From Sulfurovum riftiae (GTDB lineage: Bacteria > Campylobacterota > Campylobacteria > Campylobacterales > Sulfurovaceae): DNA of 64,000 nucleotides. Shown here one piece after another: positions 1-9,615 of the stretch. Where the stretch lies: positions 1 through 64,000 of the forward strand of contig NZ_LNKT01000072.1 of NCBI RefSeq assembly GCF_001595645.1. The letters are read 5' to 3'. Each line of letters begins with the position of its first letter. Positions within the stretch are counted from its first letter, which is position 1. The notes beneath the pieces were generated by a model. That model did no database searches and was not told where the DNA came from. It worked only from the letters and a program-made list of their open reading frames with translations. The position numbers and the translations under genes were made by a program.

Positions 1-1031
1 GAACCCATTCCAAGCTGGACCATGAATCTTTTTGTAGGCTGTGTGATGATGAACTTGTTGTCTACATTCCCGTTTGCGTTGTTGTATACATAGGTAGTTG
101 AGTTTACCAGGAATGCCTGTGTATCATCGTCAACCTGATTTTTGTCATATACATTACTGTCAATTGCTCTGTCTGCGATCGCAGCATACTCACCTGGTGC
201 CCAAAGAAGTGCCGCACCATCTGTGAAGTTCATAAGAGGTGTCGGATTGAGAAGTAGGTCTCTTGTCTCTCCAGAGGCATTAAAGATTCTTTCTGTACCG
301 GAAAGCGCTATAGGCTTAACATCTGTTGTACCCGAAGGAATAGTAACATTTGGAGCCTGTATTGAATCTTCGTCGTCGTAGACACCCAGTGTCATATGAG
401 CAGTTCTCCACCCATCTCTTCGATCGTCAAGTGCCTCACGGTACTTTTCGAAAAGGCCTACATGATCATTGTGATAAGGATTGTAAGTTTGAATCATACC
501 ATAGACGATCACGTAACCTGTCTCTACTGTTTTCTTAGTAATAGGGTCCAGTACTTTTACTTCGAAAGGGTTCTCCTCTGAAGCGAATGTTACATTGTCT
601 GTCTGGAAGTTCTCTGAAATGACGACAGAACCGTCTGTACTTTTTACTACACCATCTTTAATAGTGAATCTGAACTGGTCTGCACCGGAAAGATAGACGT
701 TGAAGTCGATCAGTTCTCTGGAATCATCTGCTGCGTACAGGACGACTTTTGCGACAACTGCATCATCACCTACTTCATTTCTGAAGATGATCTCTGTTCC
801 CCAGTCATTCTGCATATCGAATGCAGGAAAAATGAGTGCATCACCTTTCAGTCTGTCTCCGGATTCATTGGTTGACAATCTAAGATCACCATATGCCATT
901 ATACCACCAGTATAATTACCAGGCTGACCTGTTCTCGTAAGGATCTCCCCATCTGTATTTGTATCAAATGCTTGCGCACCTGTTCCCATAATCGCAACCA
1001 TCGCTGCGACTGACATCAATTTCTTTGTCAT
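1..1031 (-). CDS. Secreted protein, 5' part only (runs off left edge)
   Basis: An open minus-strand frame starts at an ATG at 1029-1031 and stays open to base 1, so the C-terminus is outside the window. The first 21 or so residues (MTKKLMSVAAMVAIMGTGAQA) form a typical signal peptide with an A-x-A cleavage site. An AAGGAG ribosome site lies 7 bases before the ATG. The mature part is acidic, rich in Asp, Asn and Thr, and has no Cys cluster or membrane segment that I can see. It contains stretches such as LLNPTPLMNFTDGAALLW. I do not recognise a family; it is likely a periplasmic or surface protein of the kind common in vent Campylobacterota. Function unknown. Confidence 0.8.
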   Translation of the reverse strand, partial: MTKKLMSVAAMVAIMGTGAQAFDTNTDGEILTRTGQPGNYTGGIMAYGDLRLSTNESGDRLKGDALIFPAFDMQNDWGTEIIFRNEVGDDAVVAKVVLYAADDSRELIDFNVYLSGADQFRFTIKDGVVKSTDGSVVISENFQTDNVTFASEENPFEVKVLDPITKKTVETGYVIVYGMIQTYNPYHNDHVGLFEKYREALDDRRDGWRTAHMTLGVYDDEDSIQAPNVTIPSGTTDVKPIALSGTERIFNASGETRDLLLNPTPLMNFTDGAALLWAPGEYAAIADRAIDSNVYDKNQVDDDTQAFLVNSTTYVYNNANGNVDNKFIITQPTKRFMVQLGMG

Positions 1032-1044
1032 GTTTACTCCTTGT

Positions 1045-1064
1045 AAAATTTTTGCAAAAATTTT
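1045..1064. promoter_or_regulatory. Perfect 20-bp palindrome in the leader of the secreted-protein gene
   Basis: Bases 1045-1064 (AAAATTTTTG followed by its exact reverse complement) form an unbroken AT-rich palindrome. It ends 13 bases before the start codon of the minus-strand secreted-protein gene. It could be an operator, or a leader hairpin next to the ribosome site. The symmetry is seen directly; the role is inferred. Confidence 0.45.
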
Positions 1065-1390
1065 GTAAGTTAGGCTTACATTCCTTTGGACTTACAGATG
1101 AAACTGCTTTCAACTGCCAAAAAACACCTACTTCCCAAATTTTTTACATTTTGGCAATATGATACCACTACTTTTCTTAAAAGTCAAGTAATATTTAAAA
1201 ATATTTTTAAATTGTTAACAAGACTCACATCTCCTATTATCTACATAATGCATAGTCATTTCTATAAGGAATGAACGTTATTTACCATTACTTCGAGATT
1301 TACCGCCTAACTATACCATATTAACTCTTTATTAATTTTTTATTTACTTTACATAATTTTATAGAAATACAATTCTTTACAGTCTGGAAG
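1065..1390. other. AT-rich intergenic region, no gene seen
   Basis: This gap lies between the secreted-protein gene and the 3' end of the next minus-strand gene. It is very AT-rich and holds no convincing reading frame. An 8-bp inverted repeat (TGCCAAAA at 1115-1122, TTTTGGCA at 1149-1156) is present. The promoter of the left-edge gene is expected here, but many TATA-like hexamers make a single choice unsafe. Confidence 0.6.
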
Positions 1391-3214
1391 TTAGGCCATA
1401 ATTAAAAATATAAGGAAGAATATTTCGCACCCTGCTAGCAATGTTATCCATATCTTCAGTATTGTCCCCATAAGTTTTTTATTGTATAAAGGTTCCAAAC
1501 CTTTTGCAAATACAAGGGCCAATAAAACAAGAGAGCCTACAAAGTAGCGGAAATCTGTGTTGCAAATGGAAGGGTAAGCAAACATAAATTTCAAAATAAG
1601 CAAGAAGTTCAGAAGCAATGTTGCAAACAAGAGTTTATCGAGCAATGGCAAACGATACGAGCGTACAGCAAAGAGCATGAAGCCAAGTGGGAACAGCAGG
1701 CCCAAAACAAGTACGGACTGCATTGCAAGATGCAGGTAGGTGCTTTTGCCCAGAAAGTATGCGTAGTCGAATTCACCAAAGAACATCGTGCCGTACTGGT
1801 AGCTCAAAAAAGAGAAGCGGATGGCATCATCTCCAAAAATATAACTGTACCCGGTATGGACCAGTGCTGGCAGGTTGAATGTACCAAAATAATCCATACC
1901 AAACGTTTCTATGTGCTGTCTGGGAAAATAGCCACTACTGTTGACCATGTGAAATGTACTTTCCACCGGGAGATACACTTTAAGAAGGGTAAAACCTAAC
2001 AGAAACAAGCCAACCAGTCCAAAGAGGTATAGGGCTTTTCGGACCATTGAGGTATTACCCTCCTCCGCTTTCATATATGACACAAGCAAAAGTGCGAACA
2101 ACAGAAGTTCCACTGGTGCAGCAGAGATCTTCGTTAAAAAGAGTAGGCTTACTCCTGTCAATGCAGTATAAAATCCAGTCTTAAATCCATTCTGATAACT
2201 TTTGACACTATAATACAAAGAGAAAGCTGAAAGTGCCATGACCAGTACATCGTTGTTGATACGGGCACTCATATAGATCAGAGAGGGGGTCAAGGATACA
2301 AAGACCATTGCCACTGTCCTCACCCATATATTTTGGCTCATAAGTGTCATGAGACGGTAACTGTAGTAGAGAAAGACCATGGAACAAAAAAGAGAAAAAA
2401 AACCCAAACCGTACAGAGCATCCTGCTCATTTAGCCCAAAGTGTCTAAACAGCGCATATAGTCCGCCGGTAACAAGATAATACAGTGGCTGCTGTGGATA
2501 CTCCAAACCTTTGGAAGGCAGAGGAAGTGTCCAATTCTCTGCAATATATTTAATGAACTCTATATGCCCATGCCAGTCATGCTGGAACAACATGATACCA
2601 AACTTGTTGAAATAAAGAAGTCTAAGGACCACTCCGGCAAAAAGAATGCCGTAAAACAGTTTCAAAGCCCAGCCATTTTTGTTCCCTGTGGAATCCAAGT
2701 CTACGACAAGTGATTTTGAATTGATTTGCTCATCATAATGAAAGTGTTTTCTAATTTTGTCGAGTACCCACATAAAAGCATAAAACATGAGACTGAAGAG
2801 AGGGATACCAAACAAAATAAAAAGCACCGTATAGTCAAAAAAAGTGATCTTGCGTTTGACAACAAACCGATGGTTTTTGACAGCACTGTACATTTTTACT
2901 TTACAAATGTTGTCGCCATTGTAAAGCGGTACGAACACCTGTTCTCCAAGCCCTTCGAACCATTGCATTTTTTTGTATGTAAATGTTATTTTCTCTTTAT
3001 TACATTCGACCCAGTGTATTTTAGTTCTGTCTGCAGCAATGTGCAGTTTAACATTTTGATCTATCTTTGAATGGACATGAAAAGAAAAAACCATAGAATC
3101 AAGGCTGTGCCGTTTGATGCCATTGATATGTACTTGGGTAAAAAAGTAGTAAAACAACCCCCATAGAACAAAGAACAGCATTAGAACTACTTTGCGAGAA
3201 AACATCTTTTTCAA
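1391..3214 (-). CDS. Membrane glycosyltransferase of the GT-C fold
   Basis: 607 residues. One N-terminal helix (about 8-26) is followed by a soluble beta-rich stretch (about 30-125), another helix, and then about ten helices from residue 185 on. The first loop after helix three carries HDWHGHIEF (about 212-220) and a downstream YPQQPLYY, the acidic/aromatic pattern of polyprenyl-phosphate-sugar-dependent GT-C enzymes. It is the last gene of a four-gene set; its start overlaps the gtrA stop by four bases, so the two are probably translationally coupled. By position it matches the strain-specific third gene of gtrA-gtrB-gtrX sets, which transfers a sugar from undecaprenyl phosphate outside the membrane. 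The acceptor is unknown. Confidence 0.7.
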   Translation of the reverse strand: MKKMFSRKVVLMLFFVLWGLFYYFFTQVHINGIKRHSLDSMVFSFHVHSKIDQNVKLHIAADRTKIHWVECNKEKITFTYKKMQWFEGLGEQVFVPLYNGDNICKVKMYSAVKNHRFVVKRKITFFDYTVLFILFGIPLFSLMFYAFMWVLDKIRKHFHYDEQINSKSLVVDLDSTGNKNGWALKLFYGILFAGVVLRLLYFNKFGIMLFQHDWHGHIEFIKYIAENWTLPLPSKGLEYPQQPLYYLVTGGLYALFRHFGLNEQDALYGLGFFSLFCSMVFLYYSYRLMTLMSQNIWVRTVAMVFVSLTPSLIYMSARINNDVLVMALSAFSLYYSVKSYQNGFKTGFYTALTGVSLLFLTKISAAPVELLLFALLLVSYMKAEEGNTSMVRKALYLFGLVGLFLLGFTLLKVYLPVESTFHMVNSSGYFPRQHIETFGMDYFGTFNLPALVHTGYSYIFGDDAIRFSFLSYQYGTMFFGEFDYAYFLGKSTYLHLAMQSVLVLGLLFPLGFMLFAVRSYRLPLLDKLLFATLLLNFLLILKFMFAYPSICNTDFRYFVGSLVLLALVFAKGLEPLYNKKLMGTILKIWITLLAGCEIFFLIFLIMA

Positions 3215-3591
3215 TGCACATCCTTAAAAACAATATATTTTGCCAACAAAAAAGAACTGAGCGTATAGACAAGAGCGGAAAAAAATTGTGCGATATAAGG
3301 ATTTACAAAGCCCAACAGCCACTGCAGTGTAACAAAATTGAGTGCATAACTCAGACCCAAAACCATAAAAAACTTCAGTGCCTGTGTTTTACTGTCACCT
3401 AGTGATCTGAAAGTATATTTTTTATTAAGATAGTAGGATAGAACAGATCCTATAGCATAGCCTATGGCATTGCTCAGTGTGGGACCAACTCCTACAAACA
3501 TAAGAAGGAAAATGACGGAAAAACCCACAAGGGTATTGACAATACCAACAATGTTATAGGTTACAAATTGTACAAAGGTCTTTTTAAGCAC
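3211..3591 (-). CDS. GtrA family membrane protein
   Basis: 126 residues with four predicted membrane helices and the conserved GtrA opening (FVTYNIVGIVNTLVGFS) plus the mid-protein YYLNKKYTF motif. GtrA proteins are thought to flip undecaprenyl-phosphate-linked sugars across the inner membrane. The gene overlaps the upstream GT2 gene by one base and the downstream GT-C gene by four bases, so it is the middle of a tightly coupled unit that makes, flips and transfers a lipid-linked sugar. Confidence 0.85.
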   Translation of the reverse strand: MLKKTFVQFVTYNIVGIVNTLVGFSVIFLLMFVGVGPTLSNAIGYAIGSVLSYYLNKKYTFRSLGDSKTQALKFFMVLGLSYALNFVTLQWLLGFVNPYIAQFFSALVYTLSSFLLAKYIVFKDVH

Positions 3592-4529
3592 TATATCTCT
3601 TTGTCGATGATGTAGCGCGGCCTCTCTTTGCTTTGCTGGAAATTACGGCCGACATACTCGCCGATGATTCCCAGACTCATGATCTGGATACCGCCTATGA
3701 GATAGATAGAAATCATGGTTGAAGCCCATCCCTGTACCGTATTGTCAAAAAAGAGCTTTTCAAGTGCAATCCAGACAATAGCAAGCAGAGAGACCACAAA
3801 AAGTATGAATCCCACTATCGTGATAAGCCTAAGCGGCATAATAGAAAATGAAGCAATACCATCCAAAGCAAAAAGAATCATTTTTTTAAGAGGATATTTG
3901 GTCTCTCCGGCAAAACGTTCAGCCCGGGTGTAATGAACAGAACATGAACGGAAACCTAAAAGAGGAACGATACCGCGAAGGAAAAGATCAACCTCTTTAA
4001 ACTGTGCAAGAGCGTCGAGCGCTTTATGGCTTAATAATCTATAGTCTGCATGGTTATGCACAGTCTCTATACCCATAAAATGCTGGAATCTGTAAAAGAA
4101 CTCTGCTGTTCTTCTTTTAAAGCCGGTGTCTTTGGACCTGTCTTCCCTGACACCATAAACAACATCATACCCTTCTTTATATTTTTTCACAAATTCTCTG
4201 ACAATACTGATATCATCCTGAAGATCCGCATCCATGGAGACTAGTGCGTCAGCCTGGTCTTTCAGCTGCATCAATCCTGCGATAAGTGCATTCTGGTGTC
4301 CAAAGTTACGTGAAAGCTTGATACCTCTGAAAAGAGAAGATTCTTTCTGAAACAATTCTATAAGCTGCCAGGTATTGTCTTTGCTACCGTCATCGACATA
4401 GCAAACAAAACTCTCTTTATCTATTTCTCCGGCAGCTATCATTTCATCCAGGAGTTGCTGTAAACGCCTGCTCGTCTCTGCAAGTCCTTCTTCTTCATTG
4501 TAGCATGGTATTACAATCCCGAGTTTCAT
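3591..4529 (-). CDS. GT2 polyprenyl-phosphate glycosyltransferase (GtrB/DPM-like)
   Basis: 312 residues. The N-terminal catalytic domain opens with VIPCYNEEEGL and has the VDDGSKDNT motif, the LSRNFGHQNAL motif and a DAD metal/nucleotide site in SMDADLQDD. Two C-terminal membrane helices (about 230-255 and 265-290) are typical of GtrB/ArnC/dolichyl-phosphate-mannose-synthase enzymes. It should move a sugar from a nucleotide donor to undecaprenyl phosphate on the cytoplasmic side. It lies between the PMT gene and gtrA, so its product is probably the donor for one or both membrane transferases beside it. The sugar cannot be told from sequence. Confidence 0.85.
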   Translation of the reverse strand: MKLGIVIPCYNEEEGLAETSRRLQQLLDEMIAAGEIDKESFVCYVDDGSKDNTWQLIELFQKESSLFRGIKLSRNFGHQNALIAGLMQLKDQADALVSMDADLQDDISIVREFVKKYKEGYDVVYGVREDRSKDTGFKRRTAEFFYRFQHFMGIETVHNHADYRLLSHKALDALAQFKEVDLFLRGIVPLLGFRSCSVHYTRAERFAGETKYPLKKMILFALDGIASFSIMPLRLITIVGFILFVVSLLAIVWIALEKLFFDNTVQGWASTMISIYLIGGIQIMSLGIIGEYVGRNFQQSKERPRYIIDKEI

Positions 4530-4575
4530 CGTTTGTGCTCCTTTATCTTAAAATATACATTATACATCATTTAAA

Positions 4576-6339
4576 CTACAACCACCATCCAGGGAACCAT
4601 CTCAATCCATAATCTACATAGACCTTGGGTACTTCATAACCGCTCAATACAGGATAATAGGCTAAGAACAGTAAAGCGACAATAGCCAGGTATATGAAAT
4701 AATGCTGACGGTATTTCGGGAAATACACCATTGCATCTTTTAACATATGGATGATGGCTAAGATCATGAACGGCACCGCATAGTAAAAGTGGTAAATGAA
4801 CATCAGACGTCCAACGAATATATAGGGCAGATAAAGTCCTGAAAATGCCAGTAAAATAAAAACTGATTCAAGTGTTCTTTTTTTCACACTTGCATAGATC
4901 AGATAAAACAGTGCAACCGTACCCATCCAGAAAATAGCAGGATTACCAAAAGCTGTAATAGATCTGAAAAGTGTACCATGGATTTCTCTTGTATAACACA
5001 TAGGTCTATAATCGATCGGCCAACTCCACCATGGGGAACTGTAGGAGTGTGTACTGACCAGTTTTGTATGATAATCATACATACTAAACTGATAATCAAC
5101 AATTTTTTGAAAACTACCTGTTTGAAGATAGATGTCAAAAAAAGAGAGCAAATAGACAGCACCTGCTACAAGTCCATATGCCAAAACACCATACATCAAC
5201 AATCTATACCCCATAAAACGCTTTTCTAACGGATAACGAGAAAACAGCAGATAGAGAGCGATCATCATATATCCAAGGACGGCAAATACAGCAGACCACT
5301 TTACCGCACTTGCCAATCCGAAGAAGACGCCACTCCATAGCAAAATAGAGAGTTTCTGCTCTTTGATGAAACGGTAGAGAAAGTAGTACGAAACAAATAC
5401 AAAAAAAACTCCAAAGGTATCTATGAGCCCAATACGTGACTGGGTAAGGTGCATAAAACTGTAGGTAAGCAAAAATGCCGATGAAAAGGCAAAAAGGCGT
5501 TTTTTGAAAAGGTGCTGCGCCAAATAGTACATCATGACAATAAAGAGCCCAGCAAACAGCACATTGGTAATACGCCATCCAAAAGGGGTCATTCCAAACA
5601 ATTCAATACCCGGAATAATCAAAAGTTTTCCAAGATACGGATGTGTATTTTCATATACATTTATGCCATGCATGATCTCATATGCTGTTCGACTATGATA
5701 TATTTCATCAAAAAACATCCCACCATAGTAGGTTGTGTCTATGGATATGTTCTGTTCATCATTTAAATATTTTTTGTCAGTCTTATATAGTACCGGTTTC
5801 CCTCTATAAGAAAAACGTACTTCATTAAGCATCATCTGATTTTTTGTTACATGTAATTTTATTTTAGAGGTTGTAACATTTTTGTCTACACATTTCCATC
5901 GAAAAGAAAATGGGAACTTTTGTTTATATGTATGAAACTTTTTCCATGTTCCTTCAGATAAATATTCAACTGAAAACTGTACTTTTTTATCGATACCAAT
6001 GTAATAACACATTTGATCAATCTGTACTGTTCTGTTGAAATCAAACGTTGCAACCGGATACATTTTATAATGCAATACTTCGTAGTTTTGTGGTGTTTCT
6101 TTACTCCCCAAACCATTAAACGCATAAATAAAAAAACTGGCTACCAGAATGAGGAGGAGCGAATAACGTATGAGTGCTATATTTTTCATATATCTATAAG
6201 TATTAATACCTATTAAAACCATTAAGATTATAGCTATTGCCATATAGGTATAATCGCTATGTACATAAATCACTATAAACAGGAGGGGAGGAACGATACT
6301 CAGCACCTGCATTGTGAATAATGGCTTATTCGTTTTCAT
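4576..6339 (-). CDS. PMT-type (GT39) protein O-mannosyltransferase family
   Basis: 587 residues, multi-pass. After three N-terminal helices comes an extracytoplasmic domain (about 80-200). The signature first catalytic loop follows: Asp211-Glu212 in FFDEIYHSRTAYEIMHG and HPYLGKLL at 233-240, closely matching the DE and HPPLGK motifs of dolichyl-phosphate-mannose protein mannosyltransferases. About ten more helices follow. The extra domain before the DE loop is not part of the core PMT fold. The predicted role is transfer of a lipid-linked hexose to Ser/Thr of exported proteins. It heads the four-gene glycosylation set, and an ATG with usual spacing gives the start. Confidence 0.8.
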   Translation of the reverse strand: MKTNKPLFTMQVLSIVPPLLFIVIYVHSDYTYMAIAIILMVLIGINTYRYMKNIALIRYSLLLILVASFFIYAFNGLGSKETPQNYEVLHYKMYPVATFDFNRTVQIDQMCYYIGIDKKVQFSVEYLSEGTWKKFHTYKQKFPFSFRWKCVDKNVTTSKIKLHVTKNQMMLNEVRFSYRGKPVLYKTDKKYLNDEQNISIDTTYYGGMFFDEIYHSRTAYEIMHGINVYENTHPYLGKLLIIPGIELFGMTPFGWRITNVLFAGLFIVMMYYLAQHLFKKRLFAFSSAFLLTYSFMHLTQSRIGLIDTFGVFFVFVSYYFLYRFIKEQKLSILLWSGVFFGLASAVKWSAVFAVLGYMMIALYLLFSRYPLEKRFMGYRLLMYGVLAYGLVAGAVYLLSFFDIYLQTGSFQKIVDYQFSMYDYHTKLVSTHSYSSPWWSWPIDYRPMCYTREIHGTLFRSITAFGNPAIFWMGTVALFYLIYASVKKRTLESVFILLAFSGLYLPYIFVGRLMFIYHFYYAVPFMILAIIHMLKDAMVYFPKYRQHYFIYLAIVALLFLAYYPVLSGYEVPKVYVDYGLRWFPGWWL

Positions 6340-6485
6340 AGCATATCTTCTAGTAGTTATTTTGATGTGGATTATAGCACATAATTCATTCTCGCATATA
6401 AAACTTCAGTCTTAAATGATACACTTTTATTACCAAATTTTGTTAAAAAAACTTCTCAATACCATACAAAGGAATTCCTTTATAG

Positions 6486-7697
6486 ATGCAACAAATTAAA
6501 GATTGGAAAATTTTTATTATTATAGCACTGACTGTTTTAGCTCTAGTGTTTGTTATATGGAGTTTCAATGGTCATTGGCCTACTGAACATTCACCATATA
6601 ATACTTATGCCATTCAAGCACAGGCATGGATAAATGGGAAAATAACTATTGAAAATTATTCACATCTTGAACTTGCATTTTATCACGATAATGTATACGT
6701 TAGTTTTCCACCATTTCCCTCTTTCATTATGTTACCATTTGTTGCTATTTGGGGTCTTAACACACCTGATAATTTTATTGGTCTATTTTTTGGTATTTTG
6801 GGTATTTTTTATAGTTATAAATTAGCAAGAAATTTTATAAACTCAGTTACAATAAGTATTTTTTTAGCATTTTTTCTTACATTGTCTTCAAATTATATTT
6901 TTCTCATACAAAATGGATGGGTATGGTTTTTTGCCCAAACACTGAGTTTTACTTTTACTATAATGGCATTTTATTATGCTACCAAAAAAGATACAAACTT
7001 TTACCTGGCTTTCCTTTTTTTGGCCTTCGCTATAGGATGCAGACCATTTCAAATACTCTATGGATTTCTACTTTTGTATCTTCTATTAAAAAAGACTCAC
7101 TCCTTAAAACAAATACTTTTTTATATTCTACCTGCCATATTGGTTGGCTTTACATATGCTTTATATAACTATATAAGATTTGATAGTTTTATTGAGTTTG
7201 GTCATAATTATTTACCGGAAATGACAGATAGTAAATATGGACAATTTCATATATATTATGTGGCAGATAATATAAAAAAACTTTTTCTCATTCCAAATAT
7301 TAATACCAATGGAATAATGAATTACCCTAAATTCAATGGATTTTCAATTTTTCTTTTAAATCCGATTATTACTGTTACAATTATTCTATTTGTATTTTAC
7401 ATTATTTCATTATTATTTAGAAAAGAGCAGACAGCATCTAAAAATATCTTATTTATTGCCTTTGTAGTTCTATCTACTATTGTTCTGCATACACTTCTTA
7501 TTTGTATGCATATCACCATGGGAGGATGGCAATGGGGAAACCGATATATAATAGATACCTTGCCTGCTTTTTTTCTCTTGTTATGTTTTATAAGCCGTTA
7601 TATTAAAATAAACTGGCTGTATTTCATACCATTTTTCATATATGGTTTAGTGCTAAATACAATTGGAATCACTCTTTTTTATTTAGGAAAGTCTTAA
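6486..7697 (+). CDS. AT-rich multi-pass membrane protein, GT-C glycosyltransferase-like
   Basis: 403 residues with about ten predicted helices. After the first helix the loop reads HSPYNTYAIQAQAWINGK and later YVSFPPFPSFIMLP, the layout of GT-C enzymes (acidic/His-containing first loop followed by a PPxP-type stretch). The coding DNA is far richer in A and T than its neighbours, with AT-ending codons throughout; the composition changes sharply at the pgpA start 23 bases downstream. It is divergent from the PMT operon. This suggests horizontal acquisition together with the glycan locus. The function is inferred from fold pattern only; it could instead be an O-antigen or lipid-modifying membrane protein. 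Confidence 0.6.
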   Translation: MQQIKDWKIFIIIALTVLALVFVIWSFNGHWPTEHSPYNTYAIQAQAWINGKITIENYSHLELAFYHDNVYVSFPPFPSFIMLPFVAIWGLNTPDNFIGLFFGILGIFYSYKLARNFINSVTISIFLAFFLTLSSNYIFLIQNGWVWFFAQTLSFTFTIMAFYYATKKDTNFYLAFLFLAFAIGCRPFQILYGFLLLYLLLKKTHSLKQILFYILPAILVGFTYALYNYIRFDSFIEFGHNYLPEMTDSKYGQFHIYYVADNIKKLFLIPNINTNGIMNYPKFNGFSIFLLNPIITVTIILFVFYIISLLFRKEQTASKNILFIAFVVLSTIVLHTLLICMHITMGGWQWGNRYIIDTLPAFFLLLCFISRYIKINWLYFIPFFIYGLVLNTIGITLFYLGKS

Positions 7698-7720
7698 AAT
7701 TTATGCTACAAGGATAGAAT

Positions 7721-8212
7721 ATGACATTGCAAAAACTTTTTTTAACCTTCTTCGGTGCCGGCTTGAGCCCCAAAGCACCCGGGACCGCAGGCACACTCGC
7801 TTCACTTCCGGTAGGTTTGGCCGTACTGCACTATTTTGGTATGGAGACACTCTTCATGCTCACGTTCGCCATTACGATCATCGGGATCTTTGAAATCAAC
7901 AAATATGAGAACCTTACAGGGGAACATGACCAGCAGGAGATCGTCATCGATGAAGCGGCGGGGATGTGGCTGAGTCTTATGATCGCCTCTTCGACCGCTG
8001 CTACAATGAGTTACCCCTATGCGGATGTACTAGCGATCATCCTGAGTTTCGCAGCTTTCAGGCTGTTCGATATCTGGAAGCCCTCCACGATTGGCTGGAT
8101 CGACAGAGAGGTCAAAGGGGGCCTTGGTGTCATGATGGATGATGTGATCGCAGGGATCGCAGGCGGTTTCCTGACCGTAGTCATTATGATGGGTGTTGAA
8201 AGACTTTTTTAA
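7721..8212 (+). CDS. pgpA: Phosphatidylglycerophosphatase A
   Basis: 163 residues. The conserved N-terminal motif (GLSPKAPGTAGTLASLP, about 18-34) and the acidic IDEAAGMWLS motif (about 76-85) are those of PgpA, which dephosphorylates phosphatidylglycerol phosphate to phosphatidylglycerol in the inner membrane. Three to four helices are visible. AAGGATAG precedes the ATG. The gene ends convergently, overlapping the 3' end of the GTPase gene by four bases. Confidence 0.9.
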   Translation: MTLQKLFLTFFGAGLSPKAPGTAGTLASLPVGLAVLHYFGMETLFMLTFAITIIGIFEINKYENLTGEHDQQEIVIDEAAGMWLSLMIASSTAATMSYPYADVLAIILSFAAFRLFDIWKPSTIGWIDREVKGGLGVMMDDVIAGIAGGFLTVVIMMGVERLF

Positions 8213-9615
8213 TCGATCAGGCGTCTGAGTATCATACCGATGGTCTCTTCATATGCTTTCATTGTTTCGGGCTTGACCTCATCTCCGGAACGGAACAGTA
8301 CATGACACTTCTCAAGCGATTTACGTACTTCATCATCCATCCATTTTGAGGTAAAGTCCCGTCCCATCTCAAGCAGTACCTTGTTACGCAGTGCGTGTGA
8401 ACGGCTGGCGATCTTCGTGGCATGGAACAGTGCCCGGTTCAAAAGGATATAAGGAAAATTGACATTCTTCATGGGACCGGCTTCAAGGTACCGCTTCCCC
8501 AGCTTCTGTCCGAGTACTTTGACCTCCGAGAGTTCGTTGAAACCGAAGAATACTCCGGCACCACCTACCATAGCACCTATGGCAGACCCAAGGAAAAGCG
8601 TACTGCCTCCCAGAAGAAGATCGATGCCTGCACCGGTCATCGCACCGCCTGTCGTGCCCGTGATAAGGAGCTCTTTACGGCTCAGTCCGAAAAGCGAAGC
8701 ACTCTCTTTGGAGAAAAGGTCCATACCGTCAAAAAGCAGTGCCTGCTGCGCCTTTTCAAGGTTCTCATGGTGCCAGACCTTCTCTACCCTTTTTTGTTCA
8801 AGCTCTTCATACTCCCGCAGTCTTGCTTTGTAGCGTTCAAGTACCAAGGTCTTCTCTTTTTCTGTCGCATCCTCCTCTTTAATAGGAAGTCTCTCTACAT
8901 GTGAAAGAGAGTGATAAAGCAGCTGTGTGATACTCCGGGCTGTCTGTTCGAACATCTGCTCATGAAAGGCTTTGAAAAGTCCGATCGATTCATTCACCGG
9001 TTCGATCCACTCTTCTTTGAGCTGTGCGATACTCTGCAGCAGGGAGAGATGCTGTGGGAAAGTTGCCTTCATAGGATTGAAGAGCCGTACCATTTTGAAG
9101 TACTGCCCCAGTGCCCGCTTCCACTCCTCTACATAATTGGTCTCGTCTATGAGGTTGATCAGGGCCATGGAGGGCTGTCCTGTCCAGCGCAGTATCTCCA
9201 TCTCCGCTTCGTACTCCTCCCCGTAGGGTTTCGAGCCATCCACCACATAGATGATCCCCGCACCGGCCATAATGGGTTCAAGCAGCTCTATCTCGTCATT
9301 GAAGCGTTCGTTGTCTCTGTGTTCGTTGATGAATGCCTGCACCACGTCAGGCCTTTTGTCTGCCGTTACTTCATGCTTTTGAAGCCATGCCAGTACCGAG
9401 CGTGCTCTTTGGAAACCAGGTGTATCGAAGAGTTCATACAGCACCCTGCCGTCTACGGTCAGCGGAAAAGAACGTTTTTTCGTCGTGGTCCCCGGCGTGT
9501 CGGAGATCTGTACAGAGTCATCGAATGCCAGGGTCGAGACGATACTGCTCTTGCCTTTGTTCGGATGTCCCACTACGGCAAATTTCGGGTGTGTCTCTGT
9601 CATATTTTCAGCCAT
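8209..9615 (-). CDS. GTPase with C-terminal DUF3482 region
   Basis: 468 residues from the chosen ATG at 9613-9615; a longer frame upstream only shadows the preceding gene. The N-terminal G domain shows the P-loop GHPNKGKSS (16-24), a switch II DTPG and an NLIDETN stretch in the G4 position. The C-terminal half has a long charged helical region and a glycine-rich hydrophobic hairpin (LLITGTTGGAMTGAGIDLLLGG and following) that may insert into a membrane. This layout fits DUF3482 GTPases. It overlaps the end of the upstream DUF2868 gene by 16 bases, a recurring pairing, so the two probably work as one membrane-linked complex. Cellular role not established. Confidence 0.8.
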   Translation of the reverse strand: MAENMTETHPKFAVVGHPNKGKSSIVSTLAFDDSVQISDTPGTTTKKRSFPLTVDGRVLYELFDTPGFQRARSVLAWLQKHEVTADKRPDVVQAFINEHRDNERFNDEIELLEPIMAGAGIIYVVDGSKPYGEEYEAEMEILRWTGQPSMALINLIDETNYVEEWKRALGQYFKMVRLFNPMKATFPQHLSLLQSIAQLKEEWIEPVNESIGLFKAFHEQMFEQTARSITQLLYHSLSHVERLPIKEEDATEKEKTLVLERYKARLREYEELEQKRVEKVWHHENLEKAQQALLFDGMDLFSKESASLFGLSRKELLITGTTGGAMTGAGIDLLLGGSTLFLGSAIGAMVGGAGVFFGFNELSEVKVLGQKLGKRYLEAGPMKNVNFPYILLNRALFHATKIASRSHALRNKVLLEMGRDFTSKWMDDEVRKSLEKCHVLFRSGDEVKPETMKAYEETIGMILRRLID

